Source: Thermosporothrix hazakensis
GTDB taxonomy: Bacteria; Chloroflexota; Ktedonobacteria; Ktedonobacterales; Ktedonobacteraceae
DNA length: 64,000 bases
Assembly: GCF_003253565.1 (NCBI RefSeq)
Contig: NZ_QKUF01000006.1
Coordinates: 218,952 to 282,951 of the forward strand
Direction of reading: 5' to 3'
In this document: positions 17,136 to 26,397 of the stretch, in pieces
Layout: each line of letters begins with the position of its first letter
How positions within the stretch are numbered: the first letter of the stretch is position 1
Notes under the pieces: generated by a model
Seen by the model: the letters and a program-made list of their open reading frames with translations, nothing else
Databases searched by the model: none
Told to the model about the DNA's origin: nothing
Position numbers and translations under genes: made by a program

Positions 17136-20100
17136 ATGATGCGCAATGAACACCCTGCATCCTCTCTTGATTTTCTGGCAGGTGGGGGCGAAATGGGAGA
17201 GCGTATTCGCTCGTTTGATTGGGCCTCGACGCCGCTTGGGCCTGCCGAGCAATGGCCACAGAGTTTAAAAACGATTGTCCAGATTATGCTTACGTCGAGT
17301 CAACCGATCTGGATTGGGTGGGGACCTGATCTGATCAAGCTCTATAACGATCCTTATAAGGCGATTGTTGGCGGCAAGCATCCTGAGGCTCTTGGTCAGC
17401 CCGTTCGCGTGGTGTGGCGCGAGATCTGGCCTGATATTGCCCCTAAACTGCGCACCGCAATGGAAGATAATGTCGGAACCTATGATGAGGCGGCACTGCT
17501 CATCATGGAGCGCTATGGCTATCAGGAAGAGACCTACTATACCTTCTCGTATAGCCCGGTTCCAGGTGATAATGGGGGCGTGGGTGGCATTATTTGTGCA
17601 AATACCGACGATACTGCCCGGATTATTGGAGAGCGGCAGGTGAAGCTGTTGCAGACACTTGCCGCCGAAACATCGGACGCACGTACGATTGGGGAGGCCT
17701 GCCGCTTGAGCGCCGAACTGCTGACCCGAAATCCGCAGGATATTCCGTTCGCGCTGCTCTATTTGCTCGATCAGGATGGGAAGCAGATGACGCTTGCGGG
17801 GACCAGCGGCATTGAGCGTCAGCATCCTGCGGTGTTTGAGCAGGTGGCGCTCGATCAGGATGCTCCCTGGCCGTTTGCTGAGGTGATGCGAACGCAGAAG
17901 CCCTGTCTGATTGACGATATCCAGCAGCGCTTTGGGGCCCTGCCTACCGGGGCATGGAAGAAAATGCCGCATCAGGCCGCTATTCTGGCGGTTGCTCCCT
18001 CGGGCCAGACTGGCCAGGCGGGCGCGTTGATCGTGGGCCTTAATCCCTATCGGCTCTTTGATGAGAGCTATCAGGGCTTCCTGAAGCTGGTATGCAGCCA
18101 GATCTCAAACAGTATTGCAAACGCGCAGGCATATGAAGAGGAGCGGAAGCGTGCTGAGGCGCTTGAAGAGATCGACCGGGCCAAGACGCTCTTCTTCAGC
18201 AACGTGAGTCACGAGTTCCGCACGCCGCTGACCCTGATGCTTGGACCAATCGAGGAGATACGCGACGATCCGAACACGGCGCCCGCCAATCGCGAACGAA
18301 TTGAGGTCGCGCATCGGAACGCGCTGCGGCTGTTGAAGCTGGTCAACACACTGCTCGACTTCTCGCGGCTGGAGGCGGGTCGCATTCAGGCCAGCTATGA
18401 GGCGACTGATCTGGGCATCTATACCGCCGAACTTGCCAGCAATTTTCGTTCCGCGATTGAGAAGGCCGGAATGAAGCTAACGCTGGATCTCCCCGCGCTC
18501 TCGGAGCCGATTTATGTGGATCGCGACATGTGGGAGAAGATTATCTTGAATCTGCTCTCCAATGCATTTAAGTTTACCTTTGAAGGCGAGATCGCTGTGC
18601 GGCTTGAGGAGCGGCGCGACCATGTGGTGTTGCAGGTGCAGGATACTGGTGTTGGCATTGCGCCCGATCAGTTGCCGCTCATTTTCGAACGCTTCCGGCG
18701 CGTTGAGGGCGTACGGTCGCGCTCTTATGAAGGATCGGGAATCGGGCTTTCACTGGTGCAGGAGCTTGTCAAGCTGCATAAGGGTGAGGTCGAGGTGACA
18801 AGCACCCCGGGCAAAGGGACCACGTTCACCATCACGCTGCGGAAAGGGACGGCGCATCTGCCTGCGGACCGCATCGGAGCGACACGTACCCTGCAATCGA
18901 CCGCCCTGAGCGCTGCCATCTATGTTGAGGAGATGAGCCAGTGGCTGCCTCCTGAGGAAGAGGAGCCGGCAGGCTTTCCGGCTGAAATTCCTGCCGGGGA
19001 CCGCCCGCGTATTGTGCTGGCCGACGACAATGCGGATATGCGTGACTATATCTGCCGCCTGTTGAGCGATCGTTTTACGATTGAGGCCGTCGCGAATGGT
19101 AAGCAGGCGCTGGAGGCGATTCGGCGCGCTCGCCCCGAACTGGTGCTGACAGATGTGATGATGCCCGAGATGGATGGGTTCCAGCTTTTGCAGGCAATAA
19201 AGGCACATCCCGATACTGCTCGTATTCCCGTGATTATGCTCTCGGCTCGCGCTGGCGAGGAAGCAACGATTGAAGGGGTGCGTGCGGGTGCTGATGATTA
19301 TCTGGTGAAGCCTTTCTCGGCGCGTGAGTTGCGGGCCCGCGTGATCACGCATATCAAGCTCGCCCGAAGCCGCTACGAGTCCGAGCGCAAGCTATTTGAC
19401 CTGTTTATGCAGGCTCCGGCGGCCATCGTCATCTTGCGTGGACCGACATATGTGGTGGAACTGGCGAACCCGACAACGCTCGCGATCTGGGGCCGAAGCA
19501 GTGAGGATGTGCTGCATAAGCCGCTCTTCGAGGGACTGCCGGAGGTTCGCGGACAGGGCCTCGAACCGCTGCTAGAGGTCGTCTACACGACGGGGGTTCC
19601 CTACGTTGGCAATGAACTGAAGGTGGCGCTTGATCGAACCGGGAGCGGACAACTTGAGGATGTGTACTTTACATTTGTCTACACTCCTATGCGCGACGCT
19701 GTAGGGACGATCGAGGGGGTGATGGTTTTCGCGTTTGATGTCACCGGGCAGGTGCTTGCGCGACAGCGAGCCGAAGAGAGCGAGCTGCGTTTTCGGACGC
19801 TGGCCGATAACATCCCTAATCTCGCCTGGATGGCAGATCGAGGCGGTCGGATCTACTGGTACAACTCGCGCTGGTATGAGTATACCGGGACCACGCCCGA
19901 GCAGGTGAAGGATCAGGGTTGGGAGCAGGTTGTTGACCCGCAGGACCTCCCAGCTGTTCGGCGGCGCTTTCACCGGGCTCTCTATGAGCACGAGCCCTTC
20001 GAGATGGTGTACTCCCTCAGGGGCGCTGATGGCACCTATCGCCCGTTCCTCACACGTATGGTGCCGATTCGCGATGCAGAAGGTACTATTGTCCAGTGGT

Positions 20101-20858
20101 TTGGTACCAATACCGATATTACCGAGCAGAAGAGACTGGAGCGGCAGAAGGATGAGTTTCTCGGCATTGCCAGTCACGAACTGAAGACGCCTGTGACCAG
20201 TATCAAAGCGTATACGCAATTACTGGAACGTCGTTTCCGCAAAGCAGGGGATGAACGCGCCTCTGAACTCCTCAAAAAGATGGATATGCAACTGAATAAA
20301 CTCACCTCGCTGATCGCCGACCTGCTGGATGTGACCAGGATTGAGAGCGGCAAGCTGCTGTTCCATCCCGCTCCGTTCGACTATAACTCGTTGATTCAGG
20401 AGGTGATAGAGGAGGCACAGCGCACGACCACTCGCCATACTATTCTGCAAGAGCTCGGGCCCTCTGTCACCCTGACCGGAGACCGCGAGCGCATCGGGCA
20501 GGTGTTGACCAACTTGCTGACCAACGCGATTAAATATTCGCCAAAGGCTGACACTATTTATGTGAAAACCGAGCTGAAGGACAATATGGTGATTACATCG
20601 GTGCTCGACTTCGGGATCGGTATTCCTGCCGAAAAGCAGCAGCATCTCTTCCAACGTTTCTATCGTGTAGAAGGTGAAACACAGATGACGTATCCAGGGT
20701 TGGGGCTGGGCCTGTATATCTCGGCAGAGTTCGTCAAACGCCATCACGGAACGATCTGGGTTCAGAGCGAAGAAGGGAAGGGGACGACCTTTTCGTTCTC
20801 GCTGCCGCTCTCGCTCGCGCCTGAGGAACACCTACTTGAGGGAGAACAGAGTGCATAA
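17136..20858 (+). CDS. Hybrid sensor histidine kinase with two kinase cores
   Basis: A 1240-residue soluble kinase with no membrane segments. Order: PAS-like N-terminal domain (~30-160, starting IRSFDWASTPLGPAEQWPQS), GAF-like domain (~170-335), HisKA with H in SNVSHEFRTPL (~358) and a first ATPase domain (NLLSNAFKF, DTGVGIAPDQ, GSGIGLSLVQE). A receiver follows (~620-740, Asp ~672 in LTDVMMPEMDG), then two further PAS domains (~755-1000), a second HisKA (IASHELKTPVTS, His ~1014) and a second ATPase domain (NLLTNAIKY, DFGIGIPAEK, GLGLGLYIS). The start has AAAGGAGG 12 bases upstream. It overlaps a single-domain response regulator by one base. Two full cores around one receiver suggest internal or two-output phosphorelay. 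Confidence 0.93.
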   Translation: MMRNEHPASSLDFLAGGGEMGERIRSFDWASTPLGPAEQWPQSLKTIVQIMLTSSQPIWIGWGPDLIKLYNDPYKAIVGGKHPEALGQPVRVVWREIWPDIAPKLRTAMEDNVGTYDEAALLIMERYGYQEETYYTFSYSPVPGDNGGVGGIICANTDDTARIIGERQVKLLQTLAAETSDARTIGEACRLSAELLTRNPQDIPFALLYLLDQDGKQMTLAGTSGIERQHPAVFEQVALDQDAPWPFAEVMRTQKPCLIDDIQQRFGALPTGAWKKMPHQAAILAVAPSGQTGQAGALIVGLNPYRLFDESYQGFLKLVCSQISNSIANAQAYEEERKRAEALEEIDRAKTLFFSNVSHEFRTPLTLMLGPIEEIRDDPNTAPANRERIEVAHRNALRLLKLVNTLLDFSRLEAGRIQASYEATDLGIYTAELASNFRSAIEKAGMKLTLDLPALSEPIYVDRDMWEKIILNLLSNAFKFTFEGEIAVRLEERRDHVVLQVQDTGVGIAPDQLPLIFERFRRVEGVRSRSYEGSGIGLSLVQELVKLHKGEVEVTSTPGKGTTFTITLRKGTAHLPADRIGATRTLQSTALSAAIYVEEMSQWLPPEEEEPAGFPAEIPAGDRPRIVLADDNADMRDYICRLLSDRFTIEAVANGKQALEAIRRARPELVLTDVMMPEMDGFQLLQAIKAHPDTARIPVIMLSARAGEEATIEGVRAGADDYLVKPFSARELRARVITHIKLARSRYESERKLFDLFMQAPAAIVILRGPTYVVELANPTTLAIWGRSSEDVLHKPLFEGLPEVRGQGLEPLLEVVYTTGVPYVGNELKVALDRTGSGQLEDVYFTFVYTPMRDAVGTIEGVMVFAFDVTGQVLARQRAEESELRFRTLADNIPNLAWMADRGGRIYWYNSRWYEYTGTTPEQVKDQGWEQVVDPQDLPAVRRRFHRALYEHEPFEMVYSLRGADGTYRPFLTRMVPIRDAEGTIVQWFGTNTDITEQKRLERQKDEFLGIASHELKTPVTSIKAYTQLLERRFRKAGDERASELLKKMDMQLNKLTSLIADLLDVTRIESGKLLFHPAPFDYNSLIQEVIEEAQRTTTRHTILQELGPSVTLTGDRERIGQVLTNLLTNAIKYSPKADTIYVKTELKDNMVITSVLDFGIGIPAEKQQHLFQRFYRVEGETQMTYPGLGLGLYISAEFVKRHHGTIWVQSEEGKGTTFSFSLPLSLAPEEHLLEGEQSA

Positions 20859-21217
20859 TGTCACAGAAGAAGCGTATTCTGATTGCTGATGATGATCCTG
20901 CTATTCTTGATTCGCTTGAACTTATTCTTGAAGATGCAGGCTATGAGGTGATTACAACCGGCGATGGGGCAATTATTCAGGATCTGGTGCAGATGGGGCC
21001 TGATCTCTTGTTGCTTGACATCTGGCTTTCTGGCTGGAATGGAAAGGATATTTGCGCCACATTGAAACACAATGAACAAACGAAACATCTCCCGGTTATC
21101 CTCTTTTCGGCGAGCCGGGAGACGGAAGCGATTGCCCGAGACGCGGGCGCAGATGCGTTTATTACCAAGCCGTTTGAGCTAGATGATCTGCTCGATACCC
21201 TGGAGCAGCATCTGTAG
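20858..21217 (+). CDS. Single-domain response regulator (receiver only)
   Basis: A 119-residue receiver domain with acidic pocket DDD (11-13), phospho-acceptor Asp 54 in LLLLDIWLSG, the Ser of LFSAS and the Lys of ITKPFE. There is no output domain, so it acts as a phosphate relay or by protein contact, CheY/Spo0F style. The start overlaps the stop of the double-core kinase (TAATG), which strongly suggests that this kinase is its partner. Confidence 0.93.
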   Translation: MSQKKRILIADDDPAILDSLELILEDAGYEVITTGDGAIIQDLVQMGPDLLLLDIWLSGWNGKDICATLKHNEQTKHLPVILFSASRETEAIARDAGADAFITKPFELDDLLDTLEQHL

Positions 21218-21227
21218 CGGGGAGATC

Positions 21228-21434
21228 TCAACGGTCTCCCCATTGATCGCAATAGTCAAGCGAGATGCGGCTATCCTGAGCTTGCTGCCGATCGGAGTCA
21301 CGGTAGAAGAAATAGGTATCGGCATCGAGTAGTAAGAAAGAGGTAGTAGGGTGTGTATGATCCACGGAAATCTGACAGAGAATCCCCTGTAGCGCTGCAA
21401 GCGCATGTCCATCGTATTGTTGATGTTTCTGCAT
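21228..21434 (-). CDS. Small hypothetical protein (68 residues)
   Basis: A short minus-strand gene. The start at 21434 has GAAAGGGGC upstream, better than the longer in-frame start at 21482. The product looks globular and acidic toward the end (FLLLDADTYFFYRDSD, then DYCDQWGDR). It has no recognisable family. A GGGGAGA/TCTCCCC stem at 21219-21241 covers its stop and lies right after the convergent response regulator stop, so it may serve both. Confidence 0.45.
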   Translation of the reverse strand: MQKHQQYDGHALAALQGILCQISVDHTHPTTSFLLLDADTYFFYRDSDRQQAQDSRISLDYCDQWGDR

Positions 21435-21842
21435 AACGTGGCCCCTTTCTTCTGGTTGCATGCTTTTCTCTGAGTCTACCATGAAGCGGATCGGGCGGAA
21501 TGGGTCATGTGTCCCATTTTGTCCTCAAGCGCAGGGTTGAGGCGACAATCAGCCAGAGGATAGCCCGTGAGTTGATGTGTCGCGCTGACTTTCCGGGTAC
21601 ACTGGCTCTCATGAAAGGGTACGTGTTGCCCCGTTCGTCCTGCGCAGGCGACGGCATACCCAACAGATCGTCAGGTAGCAAAGGCAATGCCGCCGCTTCG
21701 GAGCTCGACGCACGCCGGGATTACCGGAATACGCCACTCATGCAAATAGCTCGTCGGAATGCCTCCTGAGAGGTATGCGGGCGCTTCTGAAGCAGTGTAC
21801 GCTATGGGTGAAGATGAAATAGAAAAGAAGGAGATCAGAAAC
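21435..21842. other. Intergenic region, no convincing gene
   Basis: Short overlapping readings exist on both strands (for example 21500-21769 plus) but none shows a family motif or a good ribosome site. It precedes a P450 remnant and may be partly decayed sequence. A GAAGGAGATCAG ribosome-like sequence lies just before the remnant's ATG at 21843. Confidence 0.4.
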
Positions 21843-22298
21843 ATGGTCCATTTGCATGAGTTGAACTCGCAGGAGACAAAGCGTCACCCACAGGTGTTTT
21901 TCGGTCAGTTGCGCGAGGGGCGCGGCCCGTACTTTGTTGAGGGGCTGAACGCCTGGGTAACGCGAGCTATGAGGATGCGCTGTTCGTGTTGCGCGATCCC
22001 CGGCTGACGAAGGATCGGCGCAAGCTAGAGGCCGCACGTGACAAAGTATTAGCGGAACAGGCGCTCGAATACCCGCATCTGTTGCTGGTCGATCCGCCCG
22101 ATCACTCGCGCTTGTGGCGGCTGGTATCCAAAGCCTTTACGCCAAAGATGATCGAGCAGCTTCGCCCGCGCATTCAAAAGAGGCCTGCTTGATGCCGTGG
22201 AGGGGCGCGACCATATGGATCTTATTGCTGAGTTTGCCTATCCGTTGCCGATCACGGTCATTTCCCGCAGTGAAACGGTGAAAAAGGGGAAATGCTGA
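21843..22298 (+). pseudogene. Cytochrome P450 remnant (N-terminal part, two frameshifts, truncated)
   Basis: The reading starts MVHLHELNSQE and proceeds as a bacterial P450 N-terminus. Near 21970 the frame must shift by one base to continue as YEDALFVLRDPRLTKDRR, then VDPPDHSRLWRLVSKAFTP, the conserved DPPDHxRLR region. Near 22178 a second shift with a few residues missing is needed to continue as LLDAVEGRDHMDLIAEFAYP. The remnant ends soon after PLPITVIS, so the I-helix, ExxR and heme Cys are gone. It was presumably cut by a deletion joining it to unrelated sequence before 22391. Confidence 0.8.
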
Positions 22299-22390
22299 GT
22301 GTAGTACTTCTGCATTGTTGCTATACAGAGAGCGAATCTGCTATGCTTATGGAATCTGGTTCGTTTTGTCGATGAGAGAGGAAAGATAGA

Positions 22391-23272
22391 GTGAATCTCC
22401 AGGCACTTTTTTCCGCACCCATTCTTGAACAAACGTATCTTGATCCCGGCTACTCGGGCCATGCAAGCGATGTCTGGCGTGTGCGGACAGCAGAGGAAGT
22501 GGTAGTTGTACGAATGCTGCGTCAGGGGCTCCCTGAGGTGCCATTCTGGTATGGGTGTCATGTATTGTTTGGTCTCGATCAACGGGCAATCTTTCAGCTT
22601 GAGCCGCTCAATCGTCTGCTTGCTCGTTTCTGTTCGCTGCCTGTTCCGCAGGTGTTGCGCAAGGGCACGCTGGAGGATCGACCGTATGTCATCGTCGACG
22701 CGATGCCCGGCGTTTCCTTTGAAACTTTCTCGGAACTGCCTGAAGAGGCACTGGAAGCTATGGGAGAGGAGTTCGCACGTTTGCATTGTGGTCGCTTCGA
22801 CTGGTTTGGGACGCCCACTGGCAGTACGCGGTATGACCTCGCGGACTTTCAGACGCGATTGCAGGAAACACTGCGCCTGCTGGTTGAGCGATTTTATCAG
22901 CAGGATGAAGCGATCAAGAAGATGCTCCCCGCCGCCTGTGAGGCTGTGACACAGCTTCCGCCTCTTCACTATACCGTGCCCGTTCTGATGGATATGGATG
23001 CATCCCAGTTTCTGACCGATGGGAAGCGTATCACTGCCTTTGTTGATACAGAAGGGTATGCGATGGGACCGCGTGAGCTTGACTTTATCGGGCTGGAATA
23101 TGTCTTTCAGCAGCGTGAGGCGCGGGCCTTTGCCCGGGGCTATGAGCGCGTTCTGAGCCTGCCCGAGATCGCGCCTGTACGCTTCGTCTATCGCTACCTG
23201 TATTGTTTGATGGAGGTGCAGGGCTCGGTCGCATTAGATCCCTGGATGCGCTATCCCGCTCTTTTTGCGTAA
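22391..23272 (+). CDS. Phosphotransferase-fold protein (APH family, degenerate catalytic loop)
   Basis: A 293-residue protein with the aminoglycoside-phosphotransferase fold: an N-lobe with GYSGHASDVWRVRT and VVVVRML, a mid region RPYVIVDAMPGVSF, and a C-lobe with VLMDMDASQFL where the usual HGDxxxxN loop sits, followed by FVDTEGYAMGPRELDF in the place of the metal DxD/DWE. The loop His is Met and the Asn is replaced, so small-molecule kinase activity is doubtful. It starts with GTG with GAGAGGAAAGA upstream. It stands alone between the P450 remnant and a convergent amidohydrolase. Confidence 0.75.
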   Translation: MNLQALFSAPILEQTYLDPGYSGHASDVWRVRTAEEVVVVRMLRQGLPEVPFWYGCHVLFGLDQRAIFQLEPLNRLLARFCSLPVPQVLRKGTLEDRPYVIVDAMPGVSFETFSELPEEALEAMGEEFARLHCGRFDWFGTPTGSTRYDLADFQTRLQETLRLLVERFYQQDEAIKKMLPAACEAVTQLPPLHYTVPVLMDMDASQFLTDGKRITAFVDTEGYAMGPRELDFIGLEYVFQQREARAFARGYERVLSLPEIAPVRFVYRYLYCLMEVQGSVALDPWMRYPALFA

Positions 23273-23388
23273 TTGGTGGTATAAAAGAGTACTCCTGAAA
23301 AGAAGTGGTAGGCAATGGAATACATATAAATTATATAGAAATTATCAGGTATTCCTGAAATACGCAGAAGAGAGGTATGTTGATACTT

Positions 23389-23408
23389 CCCCCGCTTCAA
23401 TGCGGGGG
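23389..23408. mobile_element. IS200/IS605-like right-end hairpin relic (also works as a convergent terminator)
   Basis: CCCCCGC (23389-23395) and GCGGGGG (23402-23408) form a perfect stem with a 6-base loop. Read on the minus strand the flanks are GAATC before the stem and AAGTATCAAC after it, the layout typical of IS200/IS605 right ends and the 3' end of TnpB guide-RNA scaffolds. No TnpA or TnpB gene is near. It lies between two convergent stops (23272 and 23418), so a plain terminator is the alternative. Confidence 0.45.
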
Positions 23409-23417
23409 ATTCTTCTT

Positions 23418-24620
23418 TCAGCCGGCAACCGTCTTGCCGCGATGCAGAACGGCTCGACGAGGTGCACGACGGGCCACGGCTTCCGCCGAGCAACTTGCCT
23501 CAACCAGTACCAGATCAGCCGGTTGACCGAGGCGCGGCCATTGTTGCTCACCCTGCGCGTTGACGGGCGTGAGGCCTCCAGTGATGAACGCAAGGGCTTC
23601 CGCAAGGTCTTCTTCCTGAACCATGCCCTGGGTCTCAGCGAGTCGGTTTGCTCGCTCAAAGATATCGCCGGTGCCGAATGGAGACCAGCTATCATAGACG
23701 TTATCACAACCAAGCGCGACATGGACCCCCGCTTTATGCAGCGTGTAGAGCGGCATCGGGATGCTCAAGGGGACACTTGAATTGATGCTGATGCCAAGCT
23801 CGACGAAGCGTTCGGCCAGGGACGCCAGCTCGCGGGTGTCGGCATCGGCGAGCGCGAAGGCATGGCTGATTGCTACTTTTCCCTGAAGCCCTGCCTGCTC
23901 GATCATATCGGCGAGCGTGCGAATCGTGTAGAGGCCCAGTTGTCCACGATCGTGCAGGTGCAGGTCGATGCCCGCGCCAAACTCAACGGCTATAGAGACC
24001 ATTTCTTCTAGTGAGCGCTCAAGCTTGAGATCAACGGTGCCGGGGTCAACGCCACCGACCAGCGTCGCACCGAGCTTCATCGCCTCGCGGGTAAGCTCCT
24101 GAGAGGAGGAGCGGAGCAGGCCGTGCTGAGGGAAGGCGACTATTTCATACGTCAGGTTGTTCTCGTTCTCTGTCAGCACTCGCTTGACTGCTTCCAGATG
24201 GCGTAGCCCGTACGCCGGGGCAATGTCGACATGTGTTCTGACGTGAGTGGAACCGGCGCGCTGGATCATGCCCAGGAACTGCCGGGCGCGCTCCTCGATG
24301 GGAACCGGGTGATTGTTCAGGATCTCAGCCTCGATCGCGACACGTTCAAGGATGCTGCGAGCCGGTCGCGTAGGCATCCAGGGGCCGCCTAACAGCGTCT
24401 TATCGAGATGAATGTGGCGCTCAATGAAGGCCGGGAGCGCGAGGGCCCCCTGCGCGCTGACGCGCGGGTGCTGATCGTGTACGGTATCATTGGGCTCGAT
24501 AGCGGCGACGTGCCCATCTCGCAGTAGAAGCTGGAACAGATCAGTTTTTGTGCGTATGCGATTTTCTTCTTGGACGCGGCCTGTTTCCAGTAAAACATCT
24601 GTAAGCCAATAGGCTGTCAT
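23418..24620 (-). CDS. Cytosine-deaminase-like amidohydrolase
   Basis: A 400-residue metal-dependent hydrolase. Metal ligands are visible: H69 and H71 in ERHIHLDKTLLGG, a histidine in IDLHLHDRGQ, another in AISHAFAL and the acidic LGCDNVYDSW. The HxHLDKT start and CDNVxDxW end match cytosine deaminase and related N-isopropylammelide/creatinine-type deaminases. The protein has the usual amidohydrolase ends (beta-sandwich residues ~1-60 and ~350-400, with PADLVLVEA). The start at 24620 has GGAGG upstream; longer in-frame readings are atypical. Pyrimidine or related ring deamination is likely, but the substrate is not fixed. It is a single gene. Confidence 0.85.
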   Translation of the reverse strand: MTAYWLTDVLLETGRVQEENRIRTKTDLFQLLLRDGHVAAIEPNDTVHDQHPRVSAQGALALPAFIERHIHLDKTLLGGPWMPTRPARSILERVAIEAEILNNHPVPIEERARQFLGMIQRAGSTHVRTHVDIAPAYGLRHLEAVKRVLTENENNLTYEIVAFPQHGLLRSSSQELTREAMKLGATLVGGVDPGTVDLKLERSLEEMVSIAVEFGAGIDLHLHDRGQLGLYTIRTLADMIEQAGLQGKVAISHAFALADADTRELASLAERFVELGISINSSVPLSIPMPLYTLHKAGVHVALGCDNVYDSWSPFGTGDIFERANRLAETQGMVQEEDLAEALAFITGGLTPVNAQGEQQWPRLGQPADLVLVEASCSAEAVARRAPRRAVLHRGKTVAG

Positions 24621-24841
24621 AACAAACCTCCAACCAGAAATAGGGATGTGGTGGGCACATGGTATCACCCGATGAAGTTCCTCCTTAGTTGCCTGGAGGG
24701 GCCTGAGAAGCGCTTTCAAGCGAGCAACCACCGGCAAGCACTATGAGGAAGCGGAGGCGCTTGCCCTGTTCTTACTTTATCATACTCACTGAGAAAAAGC
24801 GAGCAGGCTCTATTTTGGATGTGACGTATAGGGGACAAGTG

Positions 24842-24871
24842 TTGTTCTGTTCCTTTGAGATAGAGTATAAT
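24842..24871 (+). promoter_or_regulatory. Sigma-70-like promoter of the LuxR gene
   Basis: TTGTTC (24842-24847), 18-base spacer, TATAAT (24866-24871). It faces the regulator gene that starts at 24941. The rest of the gap 24621-24940 shows no gene. Confidence 0.6.
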
Positions 24872-24940
24872 GGCCTTGCCTGATGTGCTCCCTGATTCGA
24901 GGGAGTGGTCAGAAGAGCCTGTGCGTAAAGGGGGAATGCT

Positions 24941-26305
24941 GTGCCGAGACAGACTGCCTTCAAGCTGCTCTGGGAGCCTGCGCGTGAGCGTTACGTTGTT
25001 GATATAGCTGTTGATATTGCTATCAATATTGCTGGTGATATGACTGTACCATGTCAGCAGATAGAGGTAGAGAGTCAGGATTGGTTTCAGTGGTTAGAAT
25101 ATGTTCCCTCGTTCTCGTTTCAGGATCGACGCGGCTACACGTGTACTCTGCGGAAAGAGCGTGTCCAGCGCGGCGGAGCCTACTGGTATGCCTATCGTCG
25201 TCAGCAGCGAAAGATGGTCAAGCGCTATCTGGGCCATAGCAAGAACCTCACCGTGGCGCGTCTGGAGCAGGTCGCCGAGCAACTCAATATCCCGACAGAG
25301 ACTCCCGAACTGACAGCAGAGCATGTGCAGGAGCTGCTGCGACAGGGGCGGCTGCACCAGGCGGCTGCGCTGTTGCGTCGGCTGCTGGAGGGCGCTGAGG
25401 CCGAGAAGAGCCGTCTCTTGCTGGCACAGAGCGAGATCGCATATGAATGGAATGATCTGTCTGCCGCCCGGCGTGCGCTGGAAGAGGGAATAGCCTGCGG
25501 TCGGCCAGAGGAGCAGCTTGACGGCTATGTTCTGCTGGCGCGGCTGGCTCTGGCTGAGGGGCAGATGCAGGAAGCCGAGCAGGCGCTACAGCAGGCGGAA
25601 GCACTTGCACAGCAGCTTCATGCGGCGTCGCTGGCACGGGTTGCCGGCATGCGGGCGCTGCTGGCGTTGAAGCAGGAGCAAAGAGAGCAGATGCTGCTCT
25701 GGGCGCAGGAGCAGCAAGCTGACGAGAACACCTCGCTCTTTGAGTCTCTGGTGCTGGCTCGCGTGTTGCTGGCGCAGGGGCGCATTGCTGATGCCACTTC
25801 CCTGCTCAAGCAGTTGGCCGTGCATCAGGAGGCGCGTAACGGCTCCCTGATCGAGATTCGGATGCTGCAAGCGCTTGTGGCCCATGCACAGACGCGGAAC
25901 GAGGAAGCGGTATCGTTGCTGATGCAGGCGCTCTCACAGGCTGCTTCCGAGGGCTATATGCGGCTTTTTGTCGATGAGGGGCGAGTTATGCAGGAGCTCT
26001 TGCTGCGGGTGCGCGAGCAGCATGGACGCAAGCCCGCCAGCTTGCTACACTATCTTGATCGTCTGCTTGCTGCCTTTCCTCCCGCACCTCACCAAGCGAG
26101 CACACACGAGTCATTGAGCAAGCGAGAGCTGGAAGTGCTTGCCTTGCTGGCTCAGGGCTGTTCCAATCAGGAGATTGCCGGCAGGCTGGTCGTTGCTGTC
26201 AGCACGGTGAAGTCACATATCAAGCATCTCTTTGCCAAACTGGGCGTGCAGCGCCGCTCGCAGGCTGTCAAGAAGGCGAAAGCGGCGGGGCTCCTCGATG
26301 CGTGA
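24941..26305 (+). CDS. LuxR-family regulator: N-terminal YWYAY-KRYLG module, TPR-like middle, C-terminal HTH
   Basis: A 454-residue regulator. Residues ~8-110 carry the module also found in the two giant MalT-like genes of this window (WFQWLE, SFSFQ, YWYAYR, KRYLG, RLEQVAEQL). Residues ~120-360 are TPR-like helices. Residues ~385-450 form a GerE-type HTH (LSKRELEVLALLAQGCSNQEIAGRL in order, then TVKSHIKHLFAKLGV). Unlike the other two it has no P-loop ATPase domain, so it resembles a short MalT relative. The start is GTG at 24941 with AAAGGGGG upstream. Its signal is unknown. Confidence 0.88.
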   Translation: MPRQTAFKLLWEPARERYVVDIAVDIAINIAGDMTVPCQQIEVESQDWFQWLEYVPSFSFQDRRGYTCTLRKERVQRGGAYWYAYRRQQRKMVKRYLGHSKNLTVARLEQVAEQLNIPTETPELTAEHVQELLRQGRLHQAAALLRRLLEGAEAEKSRLLLAQSEIAYEWNDLSAARRALEEGIACGRPEEQLDGYVLLARLALAEGQMQEAEQALQQAEALAQQLHAASLARVAGMRALLALKQEQREQMLLWAQEQQADENTSLFESLVLARVLLAQGRIADATSLLKQLAVHQEARNGSLIEIRMLQALVAHAQTRNEEAVSLLMQALSQAASEGYMRLFVDEGRVMQELLLRVREQHGRKPASLLHYLDRLLAAFPPAPHQASTHESLSKRELEVLALLAQGCSNQEIAGRLVVAVSTVKSHIKHLFAKLGVQRRSQAVKKAKAAGLLDA

Positions 26306-26320
26306 TCCGTAACGCAGAAA

Positions 26321-26397
26321 AGGGGAGGCGTCCGTTCCTTGTTGCGTTGCTTGAACAAGCATCCAGCGAAGCAAGGTTTGAACGGCGTCTCCTCCCA
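26321..26397 (+). terminator. Long imperfect hairpin after the LuxR gene
   Basis: GGGAGG (26323-26328) pairs with CCTCCC (26391-26396) and CCGTTC with GAACGG inside; a second small hairpin (TGCTTG/CAAGCA) lies in the loop. No T-run follows, so a terminator role is likely but not certain. The remaining bases to 26659 hold no gene. Confidence 0.45.

Noticed and set aside
21500..21769. 89-codon plus reading before the P450 remnant
   Set aside because: Composition is not protein-like and an equally long reading exists on the other strand.
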